A DNA stretch of 64,000 nt from Clostridia bacterium. Its GTDB lineage: Bacteria; Bacillota; Clostridia; Christensenellales; DTU072. The stretch spans positions 62,001 through 126,000 of the forward strand of contig JAFVRJ010000026.1 of the NCBI GenBank assembly GCA_017504305.1, in the 5' to 3' direction. How positions within the stretch are numbered: the stretch's first letter is position 1; each line of letters starts with the position of its first letter. A model generated the notes under the pieces. The model worked only from the letters and a program-made list of their open reading frames with translations. It did no database searches and was not told the origin of the DNA. Below are positions 55,701-62,311 of the stretch, in pieces. A program made the position numbers and the translations under genes.

Positions 55701-55945
55701 CAAATTGCGGAGTGCCAATGGTTATTGGCATCGGAGCTCCACTCGGTAGCAAAATCGTGTTCGTGTAAAGCAATAGGAAGCGCAATAGCACAAGCTATAC
55801 CACCTACAAGAACTACTGCTACGGGAATTGATATCAACTTATTAGCAACAATCCACTTGCCGGCTTTAATGGAAAAAGCCTTTGTTGCAGTCCATGCTTT
55901 ACTGAAAAATGCCTTTATAGGAGCCATAAAGTTTGCGTTTTTCAT
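52736..55945 (-). CDS. Membrane-anchored MBG-type repeat surface protein
   Basis: 1069 residues. AAGGAGG precedes ATG. One membrane helix near residues 36-60 (type II orientation, no cleavage site). Then four 22-residue repeats with CDTTCNTCGATRT (CxxxCxxC), each 66 bp, and two further Cys-rich units: probable zinc or disulfide microdomains. Residues ~260-690 are five or six MBG-like beta domains (ISAEKEFTIAEKVL, with 'TYDG..Y' and 'NAGTYKV' motifs). The C-terminal ~350 residues are beta-rich. The 3' half (below about 54.4 kb) uses GC-richer codons than the 5' part, suggesting a mosaic. Adhesin-like; role inferred. Confidence 0.8.
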   Translation of the reverse strand: MKNANFMAPIKAFFSKAWTATKAFSIKAGKWIVANKLISIPVAVVLVGGIACAIALPIALHEHDFATEWSSDANNHWHSAICSHEEETSDLGAHAYDNACDTTCNVCGATRTVGAHVYDNDCDTTCNTCGATRTVGAHVYDNDCDTTCNTCGATRTVGAHVYDNACDTTCNNCGATRAITHDHADTLTAGDTTHYYLCSVCGDKKDEVAHVFDKTVASSEYLKAEATATTKAQYYKSCVCGKASATEYFETDKTTGTLANIQDLSKTYDKVELANPTYETNSDGAVTIEWYQGDTKLDSKPVNAGTYKVKVIIAESATYTGISAEKEFTIAEKVLSNLSFEFVYGGEANFDTDYLTEAQGILATDVADGIFIFVQFDSKNVGATVTDAEIDFGEEADSYENYEIDMATFTASIVPKVLTNISVGDATYKGTTNFTFVLSAYHGLVSGETFTLQATTASKDVGNAVEIASISYNNSNYNLDKSEITLNIVPKVLNNITYSFTYNGSDYQQVVLTSANHSGILGSDQVTLEVCFVDSIVGAAVDTSSPEMAPVFIDDNYELGDNYNFSIVPKKLNRLDIEFTYDGGNIPSSFDLTAADGVIAGDDVWLYGDCNQSYDEAPDEYTLFALDWEGNNAYTKEYVEIRGADAANYEFTYATDESVGEITVMPYVLDFTGEYVKDADGTNNVTFTQTVNHSYGDVTVKVVLPLLDLQGTPITASGIYTELSATFGTPAFYVNDAVVEGYDLSDSFYPDDLADRQFTVEITGELFATIDTYYSSRNLINLLSVDRGAIKPGDVLTVIAPDGTTTTVTVAKIVKGGSEKNYVSHTSSDFGNYGLGLTNIGDTNKLVRGAVLIHEGDTAPKATSVIFGTMSTVTSDSVTYVVTPSNSYDIVIHGLTFACKITPLNADQMIAEGGSAQVMISLTGGTVYTVAGEAFTIRSATLNPMATGTVEDITVAVDTETTVGQTQLVHDPIDIAAGETVVFKITNTLGRNVTRFALWGDSARLDAKDDAYTVALYDSNGALIEATYDVDQYTFDKSDSTEYAVADGQTVYVVLTLTKAVDSVELTFY
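55425..55690 (-). repeat. 66-bp tandem repeats in the MBG gene
   Basis: Four units encoding GAHVYDNDCDTTCNTCGATR-type repeats; the two central units are nearly identical in DNA, so recent expansion or copy-number variation is likely. Confidence 0.85.
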
Positions 55946-56116
55946 GTTTAGTCCTCCTTATTAATAAAGTTTAGCGTTAATGGGAACTTTTTTAGTCTTT
56001 ATCCCTTTTTGTTGCAATAATGCTCAATGCGGTTCAAGAAAGAACGTTTGAGCAATATATATAATCATTTTATCAAACGCACACGCGTACGTGCATTGTA
56101 CTAAAGTACAGTTTTT
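55946..56116. other. Gene-free region upstream of the MBG gene
   Basis: Contains the MBG SD (AAGGAGG), an inverted repeat CGTTTGA/TCAAACG (about 56045-56080), a TGTACT/AGTACA hairpin (56097-56110) and TATATATAAT. No convincing gene or clear promoter. Confidence 0.45.
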
Positions 56117-56325
56117 GTGCGTCAGTAATAGAGATTATTGCTGACGCACAGTTATATTTGCCTATCGGCAAGTTATATTGCTTTCGCAGTTATATTTTGC
56201 TACGCAAAGTTATATTTACCCATAGGGTAAGTTGTGGCAAATATAATATAACTTTGACTGCAAGTCAAAATATAACTTTTAGACTTGCTCTAAAAATATA
56301 ACTGTTTGCTATGCAAACAATATCA
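56117..56325. repeat. Comb-like array of mini-hairpins spaced by AGTTATATT / AATATAACT
   Basis: AGTTATATT starts at 56150, 56171, 56188 and 56208; its complement AATATAACT starts at 56245, 56269, 56295 and (one change) 56317. Each gap between spacers holds a short perfect hairpin of different sequence: TTGCC/GGCAA, TGC/GCA, TTTGC/GCAAA, TTACCC/GGGTAA, TTTGACT/AGTCAAA, TTTTAGA/TCTAAAA, GTTTGC/GCAAAC. Spacers can pair in nested order (56150 with 56317, 56171 with 56295, 56188 with 56269, 56208 with 56245), giving three stacked four-way junctions. A 14-bp hairpin with loop GAGAT (56117-56149) flanks it on the left. Confidence 0.85.
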
Positions 56326-56361
56326 CTTTATTTTAAACTTGATTTATGCTATAAATAACTT

Positions 56362-56720
56362 ATGAGTGAAAGCATTTTAAGAGAAAAAGCAAAAGAGTTT
56401 GCTAAAAACATTGTATTCATTACAAGAGAAATTAAAGCCAATAATAAAGAAAGTGTTTTATCTAATCAACTTTTGCGTTCGGGAACAAGCATTGGCGCAA
56501 ATATCCACGAAGCGCAATACGCTCAAGGAACGGCTGATTTTATTTCTAAACTTGAAATAGCGTAAAAGAGTGCTTTGAAAGCGAATATTGGTTAGAATTG
56601 CTTTTTGAAACAGGTTATTTAGTAGAAACTCAATATAAAAAACTTAACAATGATTGTGGCACTATACGGAAAATGCTAATCTCTTCGTGTAAAACGTTAA
56701 AGGAAAAGACTAACGAATAA
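56362..56720 (+). pseudogene. Four-helix-bundle (S23/IVS-like) protein gene with frameshift
   Basis: The first 67 codons (starting ESILREKAKEFAKNIVFITR, with LLRSGTSIGANIHEAQYAQG) are typical of the four-helix-bundle/23S-IVS protein family. A stop at 56563-56565 ends the frame right after SKLEIA, where the family continues LKECFESEYWLELL; that continuation is present in another frame (to KEKTNE, stop 56718-56720). One base, most simply a C between GCG and TAA, appears lost. So it is a frameshifted gene, unless a sequencing error or programmed shift. The comb-like hairpin array lies directly upstream. Confidence 0.8.
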
Positions 56721-56742
56721 TTTTTCGTTAGTCTTTTATAAT
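56702..56742 (+). terminator. Terminator overlapping the four-helix-bundle stop
   Basis: AAAGACTAACGAA / TTCGTTAGTCTTT, 13-bp stem, T-run after; the stop codon lies in the loop. Confidence 0.85.
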
Positions 56743-56784
56743 ATCTAAAAATCCCTATTCTTTATATTATAGTGTTTTGATTTT

Positions 56785-57423
56785 TTATTCCTTTGGTTCA
56801 ACAATAACAAGACCGGCATCTCTCACTCTTACAGCAAGCTCGGTACGGTTGCGCAATCCTGTCTTTTCCTTCATATTTTGCACGTGTGCCTTTACGGTAC
56901 GCAAGGTAATACAAAGCTCTTTTGCTATGTCGGCGTCCCTTTCCCCTGCTACTATCAAGCGCAGTACTTCAAGTTCTCTATCGGTAAAATCAACGCTCAA
57001 AGCATTACCTATTGCAAGGGTAGGAGTATTGTCGGGATATATATGCTCACCGGCCATCGTTTTATCAAGAAGGGTTATAAACTCATCGGCAATAACCGTC
57101 TTATACCAAAAACTATCAACGCCAATTTCTCTTGCTCTTGACAAATAGGAGTGCTCGGGTTGACTGGTTATAATGATTATCTTAACAAGTGGGAAATTCT
57201 TTTTTATCTTTTCTGCAGCCTCTAAACCACTTGAGTTCATCGCAGTACAAACGTCCATTAAAATCAAGTCGCATTTGTGTTTGAAAAGATATATTTCCGC
57301 CATACCTGCCGACTCAATGGAGGTTTCCAAAGCGTAGTTTTCACTCTTTTCAATAAACATTTCTATTAGTTGACGAGCAAGGGGGTCGTCCTCTACCAAC
57401 ATAACTTTATACTTTGACATCAT
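56785..57423 (-). CDS. NarL/LuxR-family response regulator
   Basis: 212 residues. Receiver domain: acidic pair E11-D12-D13, phospho-Asp D57 (LILMDVCTA), T86 and K108 (FWYKT). The LuxR-type HTH spans about 148-205 (FTDRELEVLRLIVAGERDAD, then TLRTVKAHVQNM). The ATG overlaps the kinase stop by 3-4 nt, so they are translationally coupled. Confidence 0.92.
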   Translation of the reverse strand: MMSKYKVMLVEDDPLARQLIEMFIEKSENYALETSIESAGMAEIYLFKHKCDLILMDVCTAMNSSGLEAAEKIKKNFPLVKIIIITSQPEHSYLSRAREIGVDSFWYKTVIADEFITLLDKTMAGEHIYPDNTPTLAIGNALSVDFTDRELEVLRLIVAGERDADIAKELCITLRTVKAHVQNMKEKTGLRNRTELAVRVRDAGLVIVEPKE

Positions 57424-58697
57424 CGTTCACTCCTTTTTGGAACGGTTATTATTAACTCGTATTTTGGGTAACTGTTTACCAGCATTGTACCACCCAATCT
57501 CTTTGTACTGTAACGAAGTGAGGAAAGCCCACCACCCTCGGTTATCTCGCCGGTCGGAGAATCCCCATCGTTGGTGTAATGCACGGATATTTCCTTTTCG
57601 TCTTCCATTATCTCAATAAACAAGGTGCTTGCATTTGCGTGTCTAACACCATTTACAAGACACTCTACGCCAGCCGTTACAAACAAATAAAGCTCTTCCT
57701 TACCCTTTGGTAAAGTACCTTTTAATTCCACCTTCACGCCTGCAGATTCTGCTGCTTGCATAAAGAGCTCATAGGGATTTTGTTCACCTTTATACTCCGC
57801 TTCGCTTTTCAAAACCGCTACGTTCTTTTTCCAAATATCTACGGGGGGCTCCACCTTGCCCGTTTCGTCAAGTATGTACCTTCTCGTAATAAGTAAGGCT
57901 TGCCCTAACTCACGGTGTATGTTGGCTTTGGTTTCAATTCTTTCCCTTGTCCTTGTCAGCTCGTCTACGCTCTCGCCATATTTTCTTAATCTTGCGTTCA
58001 TATCAACGAGTTCTTCATTACGCATGGCAAGCTCTGCGTTTATTTTTGAAAGCTCGGTTACGTCTACTGCGACAAGCTGATGCATATCTTTAAGCTTGGT
58101 GTGTGCAAAGCTCCAAACCATACCATCCGGTAGTTTGATAGTAGGTGTATCCCCTGCTGACAATCTAATATAGCCCTTCCCCAAATCTTTGCCTTTAAGA
58201 TTTTCCCAAAAGAGTATAGCGTTTTGTAAGTCCTCACCAAAAACCTTGTGGGAAAGCTCATCCATTACAGCATTTATTAGAATTACTCTACCATTATCTT
58301 TGTAAAAGCATAATCCGGTAGGTAGCTTATCCAAGCTTTCTTTAATTGCATCTGTTGAAAGTCTTTTTTTGCTCTGCCTCATTTCTTGCACAATGATAAA
58401 CGTAATATACACTATACAAACAAAAAGTGAAAGCGACGTGGCCCAAATTGGGAATTTACAAAAATCGTCAACTGCTTTGGGGATGATAAACGACCATTGG
58501 AGAGCTTGAGCAAGAGTTGCATAAAAGGTTGTAATAATTCCACTTGCCACAGCGCAAATGGAGATTAAAGCCATGGTTGCCACTTTCCTTCTTTTGTATA
58601 GCAATGGTAGTAACGAAATAGCCACGCACATTGTAACAAAGGCAAGAGAAGTAAAGGCTATTTTCACATAGAAAGGCAGGTCATAATAATTTAGCAT
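57420..58697 (-). CDS. Sensor histidine kinase
   Basis: 425 residues. Three hydrophobic segments (about 12-32, 42-62, 84-105), a PAS-like region (~125-215), a coiled coil, and the phospho-acceptor H261 in KANIHRELGQALL. The ATPase domain has an N-box variant (ECLVNGVRHANA) and a G-box (EGGGLSSLRYSTKRLGG). This fits the NarX/DesK-like class that partners LuxR-type regulators. Overlaps the upstream 7TM gene by 7 nt. Confidence 0.85.
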   Translation of the reverse strand: MLNYYDLPFYVKIAFTSLAFVTMCVAISLLPLLYKRRKVATMALISICAVASGIITTFYATLAQALQWSFIIPKAVDDFCKFPIWATSLSLFVCIVYITFIIVQEMRQSKKRLSTDAIKESLDKLPTGLCFYKDNGRVILINAVMDELSHKVFGEDLQNAILFWENLKGKDLGKGYIRLSAGDTPTIKLPDGMVWSFAHTKLKDMHQLVAVDVTELSKINAELAMRNEELVDMNARLRKYGESVDELTRTRERIETKANIHRELGQALLITRRYILDETGKVEPPVDIWKKNVAVLKSEAEYKGEQNPYELFMQAAESAGVKVELKGTLPKGKEELYLFVTAGVECLVNGVRHANASTLFIEIMEDEKEISVHYTNDGDSPTGEITEGGGLSSLRYSTKRLGGTMLVNSYPKYELIITVPKRSER

Positions 58698-60343
58698 TTT
58701 ACCCCACCTCCCAACGTTAGCGTTACGAAAATATCCTCGTCATCTAACTCAACGTTGACCTCATCGCTAACTGCGATAAAGCCCAGTCTATCCATTGAAA
58801 TTTGAGTCTTTGCGCCAAGCTCGAGCGTTAGCTTTACTCCGCCATGAAGCACCTTCAACCTAACGAATACTGCGCTTAAATCCTCAAGCAAAGCCTCTAT
58901 GATTTCCTCGTATAAGTCATAAGCTTTTAGTGCGTCACAAAGGGGGATTTCTCCATCCACTATAACGTCAAATGCAGAACTTATGCCAAGGAGTTTTAGG
59001 TTGTCGCTTGACTCCCTAAACGCGCTTGCAAGTTCACTTGATGATACAAGCTCGTTTTCATTATTAAGGAGTATTAGGTTTCCACGCCTCTTAATATAGG
59101 TTCCTATTATTGCAATTTGTGCTAAATTCTTTTTCGTAGCCTTTTCGTTTTCTGCAATGGATATTAATCCCAAAACCTTTGTGAGCTGAGTGGATACCTC
59201 TCTTGCAACCTTGTCATATAGTAAGCTCTTTTCGTCTGCTTGTGCTTGCTTTTCTTTTATCTCGTTTTCCGCTTGTATAAGGGTGCCTTCTTCTGCTAAG
59301 CTTTCGTGAATTTCATCAAGCTCTAATCTTTGCTGGTTGAGCTCTTCAACGTCGTCTTGCCATACAACTCTACCCCCTCTTATGGGGGAAGACGAAAGTA
59401 TCTTATTGCCCATAGATACCGCTCCTGTTGCGGTTAATAACATATCTTCTTTGGAAAAAGAGGTAGCTCCACCCGAACAATACTTTGTTACGTAACCATT
59501 ATCTATAATCGCAACGGGGATGGTGGTGGATTCAAATATCTCATGATAATTTGTGTTAATGGGAATAAGACCTGTTTGCATTGCGCTTTCAAGTAGTGCA
59601 ATTATAATCAAGCAGTCTATAATTGTAAGGTCCGCATCTATTACTTCTGTTGCGTATAGTATCCAAAATACTATTGCGACACATATTATATAAAGAGGCA
59701 CCTTTTGCATTTTTTTGCTTCCCGGAAGCTTGCTTTTGCGTATGAGCAATACAACGAAAAGTATGCCTAAACCGCAAAACCAAGTGGCGGTTATCCAAAA
59801 TAGTACGCCATATGAATAGTCATCGTTAAAGTTCTCTATACCGTTTGGGAAAGTAAAAGCCCAATTATGAAGGTCGTTTGTAAATATTCCCACAAGCAAA
59901 ATTAATGCCGGAATATAAAAGAGGTATGTCCAAGAAGGCTTTTTGTAATTATAGGGCTTACCAATATACATTGTGATAAAGATACCAATAAGCGGAATAA
60001 GTATCATTGGTATATAATAGCCATACCACATATATCGTATTGCTACGTCGGTAACGTTTGGGAAAAACTCAATTTTAATGGTTTTGGAAAGTATCCAAAA
60101 CAGCATCAAAGCACCAACTACTAACAATAGATTGCGCACTTGTTTGTTAACAACGCGATAATAAACCGAAGAACACCACAAGGACACAAGGGTAATATGT
60201 ATAACACTACGCAAAATTGTAAGTATTGTTTTTACAAAAACGTCGGATACGTTAAGAGCAATAAGGCGAAAAGCATACGCCACGATAAGCAATATCGCAA
60301 CGGAAATAAATATTGGCAATGATTTTTTGACCTCTTTTGCCAC
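58691..60343 (-). CDS. 7TM sensor protein with degenerate kinase-like C-terminus
   Basis: 550 residues from a GTG start (GGAGAG 6 nt upstream). Seven hydrophobic segments in residues 10-265 resemble the hisKA 7TM N-terminal sensor domain. A PAS-like segment (STTIPVAIIDNGYVTKYCSG) and a long coiled coil (~330-395) follow. The C-terminus resembles a dimerisation/ATPase region, but no phospho-His H-box, N-box or Gly-rich lid is recognisable. Probably a non-catalytic sensor that modulates the downstream kinase; inference. First gene of a three-gene operon. Confidence 0.7.
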   Translation of the reverse strand: MAKEVKKSLPIFISVAILLIVAYAFRLIALNVSDVFVKTILTILRSVIHITLVSLWCSSVYYRVVNKQVRNLLLVVGALMLFWILSKTIKIEFFPNVTDVAIRYMWYGYYIPMILIPLIGIFITMYIGKPYNYKKPSWTYLFYIPALILLVGIFTNDLHNWAFTFPNGIENFNDDYSYGVLFWITATWFCGLGILFVVLLIRKSKLPGSKKMQKVPLYIICVAIVFWILYATEVIDADLTIIDCLIIIALLESAMQTGLIPINTNYHEIFESTTIPVAIIDNGYVTKYCSGGATSFSKEDMLLTATGAVSMGNKILSSSPIRGGRVVWQDDVEELNQQRLELDEIHESLAEEGTLIQAENEIKEKQAQADEKSLLYDKVAREVSTQLTKVLGLISIAENEKATKKNLAQIAIIGTYIKRRGNLILLNNENELVSSSELASAFRESSDNLKLLGISSAFDVIVDGEIPLCDALKAYDLYEEIIEALLEDLSAVFVRLKVLHGGVKLTLELGAKTQISMDRLGFIAVSDEVNVELDDEDIFVTLTLGGGVKC

Positions 60344-60372
60344 CTTATTCTCTCCTTTTTTGTTTTTAAAAT

Positions 60373-60401
60373 ATTATATCATATTGAAATATATTGTTCA
60401 A
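60373..60401 (-). promoter_or_regulatory. Sigma-A promoter of the 7TM/kinase/regulator operon
   Basis: Minus strand TTGAAC (60396-60401), 17-nt spacer, TATAAT (60373-60378), 30 nt before the GTG. Confidence 0.85.
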
Positions 60402-60504
60402 GGATGAACTGTGTAGCCTTGAATGTGATTTAATAGTATTCAATTATGCTTATCACCACCCCAGAGTATTACGTGATAAAAATGCGACGTGGATGTTTAA
60501 TATA

Positions 60505-60549
60505 TAAAAAGAGCGTAAGCCAAACCTTTCGGTTCAACTTACGCTTTTA
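60505..60549 (-). terminator. Terminator of the aconitase-X operon
   Basis: AGCGTAAG / CTTACGCT outer stem with inner GAACC-GAAA-GGTT and a CTTTTT tail on the minus strand. Confidence 0.85.
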
Positions 60550-60565
60550 ATTTGCTGTAAAATTA

Positions 60566-61009
60566 CTATTCTACCGTTACTACGCCGTCTTCGCCAATGG
60601 TGATGGTCATGCCGTCTTTAACGTAGTTTAAGAATTCGTCGCCAAGGCTATCTACTACCGGCATGTTGACGTCGTCAAGCCATACGTCTGCAAGTACTGC
60701 ACCTGCAAGAGCCAACGAGTCGATGGGGTTGGAGAACAACATGCAAGCAGGTTGTCTTTTCATTGCGCATGCGCAGTAAAGTACCAATCCGCCGGTGGTC
60801 GAGCCGATGGTTTGGGGAAGACATAGCGCCGCCCCTGCCATTTGCTTACCGTATAGGTCGGGGTTGTTTTGATCGCCACAAGTTGCCATCTTATCGCCAA
60901 ATTGTAAGGCCTTTTGGAAGGATGCAAGGGTGTTCAATCCGCCGTGAGATACCAACGCCTTTGCACTTGCTTGTCCGGGAGTTATAACGCGTCCTTTAAA
61001 AGTTTTCAT
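60566..61009 (-). CDS. Aconitase X small (swivel) subunit
   Basis: 147 residues, the size of a separate AcnX small subunit (DUF126). Starts KTFKGRVITPGQASAKALVS and contains GSTTGGLVLYCACAM and FSNPIDSLALAGAV, typical of the swivel domain that closes over the active site. ATG overlaps the large-subunit stop by 1 nt (TAATG). Confidence 0.85.
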   Translation of the reverse strand: MKTFKGRVITPGQASAKALVSHGGLNTLASFQKALQFGDKMATCGDQNNPDLYGKQMAGAALCLPQTIGSTTGGLVLYCACAMKRQPACMLFSNPIDSLALAGAVLADVWLDDVNMPVVDSLGDEFLNYVKDGMTITIGEDGVVTVE

Positions 61010-62286
61010 TATGCCTTACCTCCTTTGGTTATTTGGATTAAGATTTCGTCATCGGTATAATATCTTGCCGTTGTATAGGTGCGGAGCTTGTTGGAAGAAG
61101 TTATAACCGGCTTCTTGCCACAAAGGGGATTATTCATATACATCAAGGGGCAAATGTATGAAGTAATTACTCCCGTTGCCTTGAGCCTCTTTGCGTAATC
61201 GGTCTTTTCAAATTCCTTTAATACTGCAGGTGCTGCGGTGAATACGGTGGGAATTACAACCTTGCTGTTACCAGCTTCTTTAAGACCTGCTTCTACCTTG
61301 TCGGTCCAGCTCTTTAATTGCTCTAAAGACATATGTGGGCATCCCATAAAGCAGAGTTTGGGAGTCGCATCTTTGTTTTTCCAGATAACAGGATATGAGT
61401 CCTTAACCCTCTTGAGTTCGGCGTCGTCTATGACGTATTCTTTGGCGCCTTCAACTACTAAACTCTCCCCTTGGAGCTTTGCTTCGGGGGTAAGGTTTGC
61501 GATGTGATAAAGGCCTACCGCGCCGTTAGAAGCGGTAGCTGCACCAAAGTCCTTAAGATAGGTGCAAGCGGCATCGTCAAGCTCGGTGCCAAGCCACTTA
61601 TCAAGACCTACTACGTAAGGAACGTCTTCCATAACCTTCATGCCGATAGCAGAACCAAGAAGTTGTGCTTCCGGCTTTTTGGTGGTTTCGATCTTGATAA
61701 CCCAAGTTGCTTTACGGCCTTCATCGGTAAGCAAACCAAAGTGGGGTACGTACCCTACTATCGAGCCCATTACGTCCATGATACCGGAGTTACGGTTACA
61801 TCTTGCACCGAGTACGGAGTTGGCGTATACAACGGCGCTGGACTCCGACCAGCTTAAGATATCACCAAACTTGGGCTTGTTGCCTACTTCGTTCATGTAG
61901 CAAGTACAGGTGAAAGCATCCTTGTTCAAAAGTCCGAGCTTTTCAAGTTGACCTTCGTAAAAGTCTTGCTTGGAGTACATGAACTTATTAAAAATAAACT
62001 TTTCAAGGAAGTTGGCAGGAACGTTCTTATCTACGGGACGGGGGTCTGCAGAAAACTTTTGACCAGACTTCGCGCCCGCTTCTAAAATTTGATCCATGAG
62101 TTCGTACACGGGTGTCAACGCTTTAAGGCCGAAAGAGGTAACAAGGTGGTTGTACTCCGAAGTAACCGCAACCATCTTATCTGCGTTGAACGCCTCGCCG
62201 TACTTGACGAGAGTCTTCATAACTTTTGCAAGGGTTTCGCCCTGCTCGCCGTTTAATATGGCTTGTTGTTTTTCATTTAATTGCAT
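61009..62286 (-). CDS. Aconitase X catalytic (large) subunit
   Basis: 425 residues, full length. AcnX motifs: ADPRPVD, SWSESSAVVYANSVLGARCNRNSG (Fe-S/substrate region), GCPHMSLEQL and the C-terminal Cys-containing YICPLMYMNNPLCGKKP. AcnX enzymes dehydrate cis-3-hydroxyproline or mevalonate-5-phosphate. AAAGGA 8 nt before ATG. Directly downstream of an enoate-reductase-like gene and coupled to the small subunit. Substrate cannot be told from sequence. Confidence 0.85.
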   Translation of the reverse strand: MQLNEKQQAILNGEQGETLAKVMKTLVKYGEAFNADKMVAVTSEYNHLVTSFGLKALTPVYELMDQILEAGAKSGQKFSADPRPVDKNVPANFLEKFIFNKFMYSKQDFYEGQLEKLGLLNKDAFTCTCYMNEVGNKPKFGDILSWSESSAVVYANSVLGARCNRNSGIMDVMGSIVGYVPHFGLLTDEGRKATWVIKIETTKKPEAQLLGSAIGMKVMEDVPYVVGLDKWLGTELDDAACTYLKDFGAATASNGAVGLYHIANLTPEAKLQGESLVVEGAKEYVIDDAELKRVKDSYPVIWKNKDATPKLCFMGCPHMSLEQLKSWTDKVEAGLKEAGNSKVVIPTVFTAAPAVLKEFEKTDYAKRLKATGVITSYICPLMYMNNPLCGKKPVITSSNKLRTYTTARYYTDDEILIQITKGGKA

Positions 62287-62311
62287 AGTCTTTTTCCTTT
62301 ATAAGCGTTGA

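Noticed and set aside
56117-56325. AGTTATATT array as a CRISPR array
   Set aside because: The repeat is only 9 nt, intervals are 17-26 nt and palindromic, half the repeats are inverted, and there are no cas genes.
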